This document shows, piece by piece, positions 25,428 through 34,116 of a stretch of DNA of 64,000 bases. Each line of letters begins with the position of its first letter. The stretch's first letter is position 1. Made by a program: the position numbers and the translations under genes. This DNA is from JBGSTR01 sp963707135 (GTDB lineage Bacteria > Pseudomonadota > Gammaproteobacteria > Chromatiales > Chromatiaceae). The stretch covers positions 310,001-374,000 of the forward strand of contig CAVPOY010000024.1 in NCBI GenBank assembly GCA_963707135.1, written 5' to 3'. The notes under the pieces were generated by a model. That model saw only the letters and a program-made list of their open reading frames with translations, was not told the origin of the DNA and did no database searches.

Positions 25428-26006
25428 TCAATCTCGCCGGCCGTAAAAGCGTACCACCCGCGAATAGGTATTCGTTGGACTGTCGGCTCCGGAATGGCAA
25501 CGCGTCGGGTCGAGGTTGGTCCCGGCGTTGTTCCACGGACACATTTCGATCACGCGACCTTGCGAGTATTGCCAGATTCCGTGCCGATCCAGGACAAAGT
25601 GCGGGATGCCGCTTACCCAGGGATGCGCTGAGTTCCGCAGATCCTGCTTGCTCGGACCCGGTACGACGTACGACTCCCACGGGTGTGTATGCCAGGTGCA
25701 GGAGATGTAGCGCGTGCTTTCGGGGTCTAGGGGCAGGGCTACTTCGATCCCCTCGTAGCCACCGACTCCTGTTTGTACTACAGACGCCAGCCGATCTGTC
25801 GTCTTGTCGTTCCAGCACCAACCGGCAACCTCGCGGCTGCTCCCTCGCGTGTAGTTCACGCCATCGATGAGCAAGTCAGCGGCGTAATTCATCACCGTTT
25901 CTGACCCACCTGCAGATGAAGGGGCGAGGGTGGAGCTGCTCGCGCAACCGGCGCACATCGCTATGGCAACAACGGTGGCCGCGGCTCCCGCAGGCATCTT
26001 GATCAT
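25428..26006 (-). CDS. Exported JAMM/DUF4329-like protein, probable lipoprotein
   Basis: Protein of 192 residues with an N-terminal hydrophobic stretch and a candidate lipobox Cys at residue 21 (MCAGC, an imperfect lipobox). The mature part has CTWHTHPWESYVVPGPSKQD: His106, His108, Ser119 and Asp122 resemble the zinc site of JAMM/MPN proteases, as in DUF4329. Five further cysteines suggest disulfides in the envelope. Family assignment rests on this motif alone. The base composition is somewhat lower in G+C than the neighbours, and it lies among repeats and an IS remnant, so it may be transferred DNA. It could act as a peptidase or an effector; neither is shown. Confidence 0.6.
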   Translation of the reverse strand: MIKMPAGAAATVVAIAMCAGCASSSTLAPSSAGGSETVMNYAADLLIDGVNYTRGSSREVAGWCWNDKTTDRLASVVQTGVGGYEGIEVALPLDPESTRYISCTWHTHPWESYVVPGPSKQDLRNSAHPWVSGIPHFVLDRHGIWQYSQGRVIEMCPWNNAGTNLDPTRCHSGADSPTNTYSRVVRFYGRRD

Positions 26007-26153
26007 CGGCTTCTACCCCGGGCAGAGCCGGTTAGACCGACATCAATTCTGAACATTCTGCTGTTTCATCCTGTTTGGCGTTTCCGTCCGACGGGCCGGC
26101 GGATTGACTACTGAAGCGGGGCACGTCGTCCTAATCGCCCTTAGGTCGGACAC

Positions 26154-26192
26154 CGGCTTGGACGAAGCCGTGGGTCGGGCTTAAGTCCGACC
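26154..26192. repeat. REP-like double palindrome
   Basis: CGGCTT-GGACG-AAGCCG (26154-26170) is followed directly by GGTCGGGCTTAAGTCCGACC (26173-26192), the latter a 20-base palindrome with one mismatched pair. It lies in the 340-base gap upstream of the IS remnant, which otherwise shows nothing recognisable. Confidence 0.7.
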
Positions 26193-26348
26193 GACAAGGT
26201 CTTAGTCTAGGGCGATCCCGTCAAGAAACACTAATATTCCTGGGCGGGGTAGTTTCCGGACTGACGCGGGCCAGGGCGAGCGCGCATAAACGTGTTGTTA
26301 GACAGAGGCATACGGCAAGATTGAGAGAAGCCTTATGAGGAGTCTCTC

Positions 26349-26863
26349 ATGACTACCAGCTTTCTTGATCATTTCGTCACCCTCGAAGACCCGCGGGTGG
26401 AGCGCAACCAGCGCCATGCCCTACTCGATATCGTGTTGCTGGCGGTCTGCGCGGTGGTGAGCGGGGCCGACGGCTGGGAGGCGATCGAGGACGTTGGCCG
26501 CGAGAAGCTCGGGTGGTTGCGGCGCTTTGCGCCCTTTGCGAACGGGGTGCCCTCGCATGACTGCATTTCCAACGTCATCTCACGCCTCACGTCCAAGGGC
26601 TTTGGCGAGTGTTGACCCAGGCGGTGTCCGGTGCCACAGGTGGTGAGATCATCGCCGTGGACGGCAAAAGCGCCCGCGGCTCGCGGGATCGGCGCCGTCG
26701 GCGTTCGTCGCTGCACATGGTCAGCGCCTGGGCGTGCCGCAACCGCTTGGTGCTTGGCCAGGAGGCCAGCGTCGACGCGGTTCGCCCAGACCGAAGCTTC
26801 CCACGATTCAATCCGGGCAAGCTCAAACCCGGATTCCATGTCCCGTACAGGAGGGCGGCTTAA
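26349..26863 (+). pseudogene. Remnant of an ISAs1-family transposase
   Basis: Two adjoining frames make a broken DDE transposase. The first (26349-26615) reads MTTSFLDHFVTLEDPRVERN, LLAVCAVVSGADGWEAIEDVG and ISRLTSKGF, the classic ISAs1 N-terminus. The second (from about 26612) continues with TQAVSGATGGEIIAVDGKSARGS and SLHMVSAWACRNRLVLGQ, then loses similarity after Gln. A full transposase has about 370 residues; the C-terminal half with the remaining catalytic residues is gone. The first frame ends in TGA after FGEC, where bases are missing. It directly abuts the 5'-truncated ubiV, so insertion and later deletion probably removed the first half of that gene. No terminal inverted repeats were identified. 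Confidence 0.85.
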
Positions 26864-26866
26864 GTT

Positions 26867-27361
26867 GACGGCATTGGGCTGGAGCCCCTCGCCGCGATGC
26901 AGTTAGAAAGACCGGAAGGCGTCGAGACCGAGGTCTTGGTCTACGGGCGCCTGCCGCTGGCCTACTCCGCCCGCTGCTTTACCGCCCGCGCGCACAACCT
27001 GCCTAAGGACGACTGCAAGTATCGCTGTCTAGACTACCCCGACGGGCTGCTCGCGAGCACCCAGGATGACCGATCCTTCCTGATTCTAAACAGCATCCAG
27101 ACCCAGTCGGCCCAGACCCAAAACCTGCTGCCGGTCCTTCCGGACCTGACCGGACTGGGCGTGGACGTGCTGCGGATCAGCCCCCAGTCCGCCCACACGG
27201 GGCGGGTGGTCGGGCTGTTCCACCACCACCTGATGGGTGAGACCGACCTGGCCGAGGCGAGCAAAGGACTCCTGCGACTGATGCCGACCGGGCCCTCGGA
27301 CGGCTACTGGTACGGGCGGCCGGGGATGGTGGCTCAGGGTTGGGAGGGGGCCGCGTCCTGA
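26867..27361 (+). pseudogene. ubiV: 5'-truncated ubiV (anaerobic ubiquinone hydroxylase subunit)
   Basis: U32-family protein that, with UbiU, hydroxylates ubiquinone precursors without oxygen. Only about the C-terminal half remains. VETEVLVYGRLPLAYSARCF and PKDDCKYRCLDYPDG keep three of the four cysteines that bind the iron-sulfur cluster in E. coli UbiV, and FLILNSIQTQSAQTQNLLPVL and VDVLRISPQ follow. The N-terminal about 140 residues, with the first cluster cysteine, are missing, and the ISAs1 remnant lies at the break. No ubiU is found in the window. The residual frame is open with an internal ATG at 26897, but a working enzyme is unlikely. It is convergent with ubiT, three bases apart. 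Confidence 0.85.
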
Positions 27362-27364
27362 CTA

Positions 27365-27874
27365 TCAGGGCGGCGAATCGGTCCGTTTTGCGCCCGTCGC
27401 CCGACCCACAGGGTCACCCGTCCCAGTCCGTCCATCAAGGGCGCGAGCTGGCCCGGGGGGATCGAACCCGTCGAGAAAATTCTTCACGTAGAGCCCAAGC
27501 TCGGTATCACCGCCAAAGCGCACGCGGCGGTTGAAGAACAGGGTGTCCGCATCCTCCTGTCGGGTAACCAGTCGCAGTAAGTCGAGGGTATCGCCTTCGA
27601 TTCGAGTGTCGGCGGCCTGCCGGTCATCGGCCGGCGCCAGCCGACCGGCGCGCAATGTCAGCCGATACAGCAGCCGGGCGTCCGGGATGCGGACCTCCAG
27701 CACCCGGCCGGCAAGGAAATCCAACTCTCCATCGGCCAGGGGCTGAGCGAAGACCCGGTTCAGAATCAGAGACAAAGCCGAGCTGTGCACCCTGGCGGGG
27801 ATCAGACCCAGCGGCAATGCGAGCGGGGCCGGAAAACGGGGCGACGGTAATGCAGGATTCCCGTGAGTCGTCAT
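27365..27874 (-). CDS. ubiT: Anaerobic ubiquinone biosynthesis accessory factor UbiT (SCP2 domain)
   Basis: Lipid-binding protein needed for oxygen-independent ubiquinone synthesis, working with UbiU and UbiV. It has 169 residues. The SCP2 domain is clear from about residue 25 (LILNRVFAQPLADGELDFLAGR, VRIPDARLLYRLTL, GDTLDLLRLVTRQEDADTLFFNRRV and FGGDTELGLYVKNFLD). The ATG at 27874 gives the family length. A perfect FNR box lies 67-80 bases upstream. The gene is complete while the adjacent ubiV is not, so the pathway must be supplied elsewhere or is lost. Confidence 0.9.
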   Translation of the reverse strand: MTTHGNPALPSPRFPAPLALPLGLIPARVHSSALSLILNRVFAQPLADGELDFLAGRVLEVRIPDARLLYRLTLRAGRLAPADDRQAADTRIEGDTLDLLRLVTRQEDADTLFFNRRVRFGGDTELGLYVKNFLDGFDPPGPARALDGRTGTGDPVGRATGAKRTDSPP

Positions 27875-27940
27875 GGTCTGGTTCCCGAGGTATGGGATAG
27901 CTCGGGGAGAAACAGTGCACGCTGATCGATTCCACGTGCA

Positions 27941-27954
27941 TTGATGCGGATCAA
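27941..27954 (-). promoter_or_regulatory. FNR/Anr box upstream of ubiT
   Basis: TTGATGCGGATCAA matches the consensus TTGAT-N4-ATCAA in all ten defined positions. It is centred about 73 bases before the ubiT start, a position fitting activation under low oxygen. Confidence 0.85.
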
Positions 27955-27987
27955 TGTCCGTGAGCGCCGGAATCTCTTGAAACGCGG

Positions 27988-29199
27988 TCAACTTTTCTGG
28001 TCGAGATACATCCGCAACAGCGCCGGATGGATCTCCGACAGCTCTCGGCGAAGCTCGATCCTGTCGTCGCCGGTAACCAGACGGTGCAGCAGCCGGTAGG
28101 CGGCACCTCGGTCGTCCTCGGGCGCGGCATCGGGCGTCGTCGCGGCGGCACCCCGATCTTGCAGCAGGAACCAGGCCGGGAAGTCCTCGGTCTCAAGCTC
28201 ATCGTCGAGGTCCAGGAACCGCTTCCAATGTCCGGCGAGGTGCTGGTCGGGAAAGGTTGCGGAGCCGATAGCACGCTCGGCGGCGTCCGGATGATCCCAG
28301 CAGAGCCTCACCCAGTCCCGGTGTGCGGCGGCAACCAGACCCAGGCGCCAGGCACCCTCGGCATGGGCGAGGACCAGGGCCGGCTCCGCGCGCCAGTCAG
28401 GCTCAGACTCGATCGACTCGCGGACCGCGTCCCAGCGCCCGGCCCGCGCCCAGGCGTAGCTCGCGTGGAGCCGTGGCGACGCTTGGTCGAAAGGCTGCCC
28501 GGACAGCCGCTCGGCCAGATCGGTCCAAAGAGGTGCGAGGAAGTCCCGGGCGCGGTGGCCGAGCAGCTGCCGAGCCAGGGGCTCCAGTCCGTCCAGCTCG
28601 CCCAGCCGTTCCTTCGCGGCGCCGGAACCCGTCTCGTCGACGGTCTGAATCAGCCGGAGAAATCCCCGGACACGGGCATGGCGGGGATCCTGCCGCATGA
28701 GCCGCGCCAGCTGGTCCCGGGCTCTGTCGATGTGCCGATCCGCGAGCGACCGGCGGATCTCCTCTTCGAGCAGCAAAGCGCTGCTGTCGTGGAACAGGTC
28801 CATCTGGTGCCGGTCCGGCGGCGGGGCGAATACATGGGCGCAGGCCTCGACCAGTCTGGGATCGCTGCCGACCTGCAGTGGCCGATCGAAGGCGCCCCAG
28901 CCTCGGTAGTCCATGGGTACGGCGGCCAGCCCTTGGCGGCGCGCGTACGCGCCCGCTCTTTCCAGGAACTCGGCGACCTCGGCGGGCGGGCGGCGCAGAG
29001 CGCCTACGATGTCCGCTCGGCGACCGGTCCGCCAGGCCTCGTAGTCCTGGTAGGCCAGCATATCGGAGACCAGCAGCAGCTCCAGCGGATCGAAACGACC
29101 CTGCTCCAGCAGCAACCCGTCGACCAGAGCGCAGAGATCTCGATCCGAGATCGGCTCGGCGGCAGGTCTTGAGACTGACTCGACCGTTAGCTCATCCAT
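27988..29199 (-). CDS. Conserved hypothetical protein coupled to the SNF2 helicase
   Basis: Cytosolic protein of 403 residues with no family I recognise. It is mostly helical, rich in Leu, Ala and Arg, with stretches such as ARDQLARLMRQDPRHARVRGFLR and ASYAWARAGRWDAVRESIESEPDW that look like tetratricopeptide-type helical pairs. No enzyme motif is visible. The ATG at 29199 overlaps the helicase stop codon by one base, so translation is coupled and the two probably act together. The frame extends further upstream, but only as a shadow inside the helicase gene. Confidence 0.7.
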   Translation of the reverse strand: MDELTVESVSRPAAEPISDRDLCALVDGLLLEQGRFDPLELLLVSDMLAYQDYEAWRTGRRADIVGALRRPPAEVAEFLERAGAYARRQGLAAVPMDYRGWGAFDRPLQVGSDPRLVEACAHVFAPPPDRHQMDLFHDSSALLLEEEIRRSLADRHIDRARDQLARLMRQDPRHARVRGFLRLIQTVDETGSGAAKERLGELDGLEPLARQLLGHRARDFLAPLWTDLAERLSGQPFDQASPRLHASYAWARAGRWDAVRESIESEPDWRAEPALVLAHAEGAWRLGLVAAAHRDWVRLCWDHPDAAERAIGSATFPDQHLAGHWKRFLDLDDELETEDFPAWFLLQDRGAAATTPDAAPEDDRGAAYRLLHRLVTGDDRIELRRELSEIHPALLRMYLDQKS

Positions 29200-32100
29200 C
29201 AGTCGGAGACCGGCGCGAACAGCAACTCGAGGTCCTCCGGGCTCAGCGCGCCCGCCGCGGCGCCGCCGCCCGCCAACATGGCGTCCGCGAGGGCCTGCTT
29301 GCGGGCCTGCATCTCGGCCACACGCTGCTCGACGGTGCCCTCGGTCAGCAGCTTGTAGACGAACACCGGCTTGTCCTGACCGATACGGTGGGCGCGGTCG
29401 GTGGCCTGGCGCTCGGCGGCCGGGTTCCACCAGGGGTCGTAGTGGATCACCGTGTCCGCGGCCGTGAGGTTGAGCCCGCTGCCGCCGGCCTTGAGGCTGA
29501 TCAGGAACAGGGGCACCTCCCCGGCCTGGAAGCGGTCCACCGGCAGGGCGCGATTACGGGTGCGGCCGGTGAGCTTGATGAAGTCCCGGTTCTCGTGCCG
29601 TCCGCCGTTCATCAGCTCCGCCTCGATCAGGGCCAGCATGCTGGTGAACTGGGAGAAGAGCAGCACCCGCCGGCCCTCCTCCAGCAGCTCCGGCAGCAGA
29701 GTCATCAGCAGTTCCAGCTTGGCCGAGCCCCTGACCCGGCGGGCACTCTCTAGCGGAACCAGCCGGGGGTCGCAGCAGACTTGACGGAGCTTGAGCAGCG
29801 CGTCGAGGATGATGATGCCGCTGCGGGCCAGGCCCTTGCGCTCCACTTCCAGGCGGACCTTTTCGTGCAGCGCCAGGCGCAGCGTCTCGTAGAGATCACG
29901 CTGGTCGTCCGCCAACGGGACCTCTCGCAGGATCTCGGTCTTGGGAGGCAGCTCGGCGGCCACGGCCTCCTTGGTGCGGCGAAGTAGGAAAGGGGCGACG
30001 CGGCGGCGTAGCTGCTCCTGGCGGCCGTCGTCCCCGTGGCGCTCGATGGGGGTGCGGAACAGACGCCGGAAGCGGCGCTCGTCGCCGAGCATGTCCGGCA
30101 TCAGAAAGTCGAACAGTGACCAGAGCTCCCCGAGGTGGTTCTCCAGCGGGGTACCGGTCAGACAGAGACGGTGCCGGGCGTCCAGCGAACGGGCTGCCTC
30201 GGCGGCCTTGCTGCGCGGGTTCTTGACGGCCTGGGCCTCGTCCAGGATCAAAACGTGAAAGGGAACCGAAGCGAGCACGTCCAGGTCGCGGGGGAGCAAG
30301 GGATAGGTGGTCAGCACCAGATCATGCTCGGCGATGGACCGGAATCGCTTACGGCGGTCCGCGCCATGCAGCAGCAGGACCCGCAGCGCGGGAGCAAAGC
30401 GTTCGGCCTCACGCCGCCAGTTGAACATCAGGCTGGTGGGTGCGACCACCAGGCTCGGCCTGTCCGCGCGCCCACTCTCCTTCTCGATCAGCAGATGCGC
30501 CAGGGTCTGCACGGTCTTGCCGAGACCCATATCGTCCGCGAGGATGCCACCGAGCTGGTACTTACGCAGGAACTGGAGCCAGTCGACGCCCTGGCGCTGG
30601 TAGGATCTGAGCTCGGCGGCGAGTCCCGCGGGCGGCTCGACCTCGCGCAAGCCACAGAAGCCCCGGAGCCGGCGCCCCCACTCCCGGGCCGACTCGCCGC
30701 CGCGCCAGTCCAGGCTCGGGTCCGCGTCTTCGATCTCGGCCAGCTGGGCGGCCTGCAGGCGCGACAGGCGCAGACGACCGTCACGTCCAAGCGGTCGCTC
30801 GGAGTCGTAGATCTCGATCAGGGTCGAGAGGATGGGCCTCAGACGCCGGATCGGCATCAGCAGCAGCCGGCCGTCGTCCAGGCGCACCGGCAGCTCGCCG
30901 TCCTCGTCCATCCGCGCGAGCGCGCTGGACGAGAGGTCGACGTCGAAACTCCGAATCAGGCCCACCAAAAGGGGCAGCAAGTCCAGTCGCTTGCCATCCA
31001 CCTCGACACCCAACCCGAAGTCGAGCCAGCGCCCGCCCTCGTGCTCGGCAATCTCCACCCGCCAGTTGGGAACGTCAACGACCTGAAAACGGAATCCCTC
31101 GCCGGAATCGACCCGCCAGCCCGCCGCCCGCAATCTGGGCGCCTCGGTGCCCATGAACCGGAGCCAGGCGCGCTCGTCGTGGAGCCCGAGGGACAAGCCG
31201 TCGCTGTCGCCGAAGTCCCGGTTCTCCGCGAACCCGAGCGCCTTTAGCTGCTCCAACGCCGCGGTCTCGGCGGCCAGATCGCGCTCGCTCTCCAGCAAGA
31301 CGCCCTGCTCGACCCATGTCAGCAGCGGGCTCTTGGCCCGCGGATCGACGATCGAGACTCCCCCGTATTCGAAGGTCAATTGGGCGCTGTGAGACCAGTC
31401 GGGCTCACGCCTGATGCCCCAGTAGCGGTCGACAGAACCCGCCGCCAGGTCCGCGCTCCGGAGGCTCAGGCAGGGGACCGGCTTATCGAGTCCGACCCGC
31501 CGGTGCTCCGGGCGCGACGGCAGCGGCACGTTGAGCCCTTTGAGCCGCTCGCGCGCCGCGTCCCGAAAGGCGTCCGCGGCCTCCGGGTAGATCGCCGGTG
31601 CCATGGCGAGCAGGCCAGCCTCCCGGTCGCCCAGACCGGTCTCAAGCGGACCACATTCGCCGGACTCGGGGTCCAGATACCAGGGCGGGCTCAACGGGAG
31701 CAGTTCGACACCAGGGCGGTCGGACTCCAGGACCAAATGCAGCCGTGTATCCGCTTTGAGTCTCCAGGCCAGCCGACCGGCGATGGGACCTCCATAGCTC
31801 AGGGCCGGTCCGTCCGCGGACCGCCAATGGCCGCGGCCGGTTTCGGCGACCGCATGCAGGGCATCTGCGCCCGTCTCCTCGGTCAGAACGGCCTCGGTCG
31901 CCGAGCCGCCGCCCCGGCCGGCCTGGACCAGCGCCATGATGCGCTGGTCTTCCGGGGCGACAAACCCCGCGCGCGACTGGCCGTGGATGTTGAAGTCCTG
32001 AGGCTTGCCATAGGCCCCGGTCTGCAGTCGCCGGACCCTGACCGCACGCACCAGCAGCCGCTGCAAGCCAAACCGCTGTTCCGGGCGAACCAGGAACAGC

Positions 32101-32514
32101 AACCGGTGGGGGTCGTCCGAGGCTGGCGCTGGCGGTCAGACTTTCCAGCCGCTCGAGCCAACCCCTGGCCTCCAACGACAGGCCTGCCGGCCGCGGCCGG
32201 TCCGGGTTTTGTGCCGTCTGGGAGCCGAGAGACAGTAATGCGGCGGCCACGTGCTTGCAGTTGAAGCCGACCGGACAGGAGCATTGTCCGACCAGGCCGA
32301 TGGCGCCGTCCGCCTCGCGCGCAAGCTGCACGATGCACTGGTAGATCCGGCCGCCCGATCCCCGCACGCGAGCGGTCGTCAGGCCACGGGCGATATCGTA
32401 GTTGACCATGAGCACCCGGCCTTCCCGGAAATAGCGCTCGCCCCGCTCGAGGTAGGTTTGGGGAAAGGCTTCGGCCAGAGCGTCCGGATCGAGGACAAGT
32501 GGTACGGCAGACAT
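29199..32514 (-). CDS. SWIM zinc finger SNF2-type ATPase/helicase, one frameshift
   Basis: About 1,105-residue DNA-translocating ATPase of the RapA/SNF2 superfamily. The N-terminal part (frame from 32514) has a SWIM zinc finger, CSCPVGFNCKHVAAALL. The rest shows motif I LADDMGLGKTVQTLAHLL, the DEAQ box (LILDEAQAVKNPRSKAA), motif III LTGTPLENHLGELWSLFD, and the C-terminal motifs VLLFSQFTSMLALIEAEL, LKAGGSGLNLTAADTVIHYDPWWNPAAE and RAHRIGQ. The frames join near 32113-32122, where removing one base gives SLDDPHRLLFLVRPEQRFG. Domain order and motifs are complete, so this is likely a sequence error. Bacterial members remodel protein-DNA complexes or act in transcription and defence; here the only partner is the coupled hypothetical gene. 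Confidence 0.88.
32113..32122 (-). other. Frameshift point in the SNF2 gene
   Basis: One extra base (probably a G in the coding strand CTCGGAC) shifts the frame next to a C5 run on the coding strand. Deleting it fuses the SWIM and SNF2 parts into one protein. Confidence 0.7.
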
Positions 32515-32675
32515 CGGCTGTGTTTCGGGGTTGCGAGAGTCGGCGGAGCCTACCAAAGATCGGGGGCATGGTGGACACCAGGCTCGCCGCCTTGTGGAGC
32601 CGCGACCCGGCTAACTGTTAGCATGCCGGGTATACGAACCCCCCGCGGGATGCCCACGCGAGATCCGAAAAACGT

Positions 32676-33563
32676 TTGACCAGCAACACCTTACCAGAAG
32701 CCGCAAGAGACGTTGCACGGGCCCGCGAGCGTCTCGTTGGCAAGATCGGCATCCCCGTCGAACGAAAGTGGGTTCAGGCAGATGATGTACGGACGACTTA
32801 CTATGAGGGGGGCGACGGCGAGCCGGTGGTCCTCCTTCACGGCGCGGCCGCGGGCGGGCCGTATTGGTTTCCCGTCGTCGCACCCCTGGCGCGGCAATTC
32901 CGCGTGTTGGTACCGGACATCGTGGGCTACGGCGAGTCCGACAAGCCCCGCGCGCGGTACGACCGGCATTTCTACGCGGACTGGCTCGGGAGCTTTCTGG
33001 ATGCGTCCTCGATCCCGCGGGCCCACCTGGTGGGTCTCTCCCAGGGAGCCCCCATCGCCGTGCAGCTTGCCCTCGACCGACCCGAGCGGGTCGAGCGCTT
33101 GGCCCTGGTAAGCCCCGCTGGCCTCGGCCGTCCGGTGTCCACCGGTTATCTGCTCAGCTACCTCTGCCTCAATGCCATTCCGGCGCGACCGGTGCATCGA
33201 TGGATGCAGCGGTATGTCGTGGCCCGGGCGGGCAGCTACGACGAGGACCTGGCCGACTACCAGCTCCGGGTGCAGGCCATGGACGGAGGCAGCCGGGCCT
33301 GTTGGAAGGGTCGGGGCCGGGCGGTTGCCCGAATCGGGGAAGCGCGCTTGGCTGATCTGAAAAACGAGACCCTGGTGATCTGGGGGGCCTGCGATCGCGT
33401 TTTGCGGGACAACGGCCGGGACGACTCCGTGGCGATCCCCCGCAGCCGCCGGCTGATGATCCCGGACGCCGGGCACGCCGTCTTCTTCGATCAGCCTGAG
33501 GCCTTTGTCGCGGCGCTGGCGGGATTCCTGGGAGGCCAGTCCGGGACCGGCCTACCCGCTTGA
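32676..33563 (+). CDS. Alpha/beta hydrolase fold protein
   Basis: Esterase-like protein of up to 295 residues. The oxyanion motif VVLLHGAAAGG is near residue 52, the nucleophile elbow GLSQG near 120, and the C-terminal catalytic His lies in DAGHAVFFDQPEAFVAAL. An Asp in VIWGACDRV is the probable acid. The substrate is unknown; it resembles meta-cleavage hydrolases or haloalkane-type hydrolases only in general fold. The start is uncertain: the TTG at 32676 has no good ribosome site, and the first conserved residues come about 40 codons later. Divergent from the SNF2 gene. Confidence 0.75.
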   Translation: MTSNTLPEAARDVARARERLVGKIGIPVERKWVQADDVRTTYYEGGDGEPVVLLHGAAAGGPYWFPVVAPLARQFRVLVPDIVGYGESDKPRARYDRHFYADWLGSFLDASSIPRAHLVGLSQGAPIAVQLALDRPERVERLALVSPAGLGRPVSTGYLLSYLCLNAIPARPVHRWMQRYVVARAGSYDEDLADYQLRVQAMDGGSRACWKGRGRAVARIGEARLADLKNETLVIWGACDRVLRDNGRDDSVAIPRSRRLMIPDAGHAVFFDQPEAFVAALAGFLGGQSGTGLPA

Positions 33564-33606
33564 GGCGACCCGCAGGGGTTCTCCAGGCCAGGTGATCTGT
33601 CCGGCG

Positions 33607-33951
33607 TCACTCCGGAAGCAGGGTGATCGTCGCCTCGGCCGTCGCGCCGTCGATCTCGACCTGGAGCACGCAATACTCGGTCTGCTCGTCCACCGGCGTC
33701 GGGTCGTCGGCACAGCTGCAGCCGGCGATCACGCCGGAGAAAAAGATGCCGACCTTCGCCCGGATACCGCCCCGGGTCTCGACGGCCGCGATGGGCATCG
33801 CACGGACAGTGCCGGGGAGGGCATGGCTGGTCCTTGCCAACCCTTGTTGCAGGGGCAGCTCGGCGGCCCCGAGCGCCTCGATTCCCTTTTTCAGCAGGTC
33901 GTCGAACGCCGGCGTACCCCAGGCATTTCGCGCTTCGGTCAGTCGAATCAT
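33607..33951 (-). CDS. Small conserved hypothetical protein
   Basis: Protein of 114 residues starting MIRLTEARNAWGTPAFDDLL. The most distinctive part is KVGIFFSGVIAGCSCADDPTPVDEQTEYCVLQVEID, with two close cysteines (CSC) followed by an acidic stretch and a third cysteine, which could bind a metal. I recall similar small proteins in proteobacteria without a known function. The ATG at 33951 is preferred over the longer frame. It is convergent with the hydrolase and precedes the porin on the same strand. Confidence 0.6.
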   Translation of the reverse strand: MIRLTEARNAWGTPAFDDLLKKGIEALGAAELPLQQGLARTSHALPGTVRAMPIAAVETRGGIRAKVGIFFSGVIAGCSCADDPTPVDEQTEYCVLQVEIDGATAEATITLLPE

Positions 33952-34116
33952 TGGTGTCCCGCGTCCGATCGGCCCCGCGTTCAGCGTGCCTCTAAAGGAT
34001 AGCCGAGTCGCCCTTGGACGCTGCCCCGTAGTTGCCAACCGATGCCCCCTCACCGCGACCTTACTACCAGGAGACGGCGAAAGAGAGCGCGCTCCGCGCC
34101 CGCTCGCTCTTGTGGC

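Noticed and set aside
32660..32700. Possible fourth copy of the dispersed repeat (AACGTTTGACCAGC)
   Set aside because: Only about 15 bases resemble the right end of copy A and no left end is found; chance similarity is likely.
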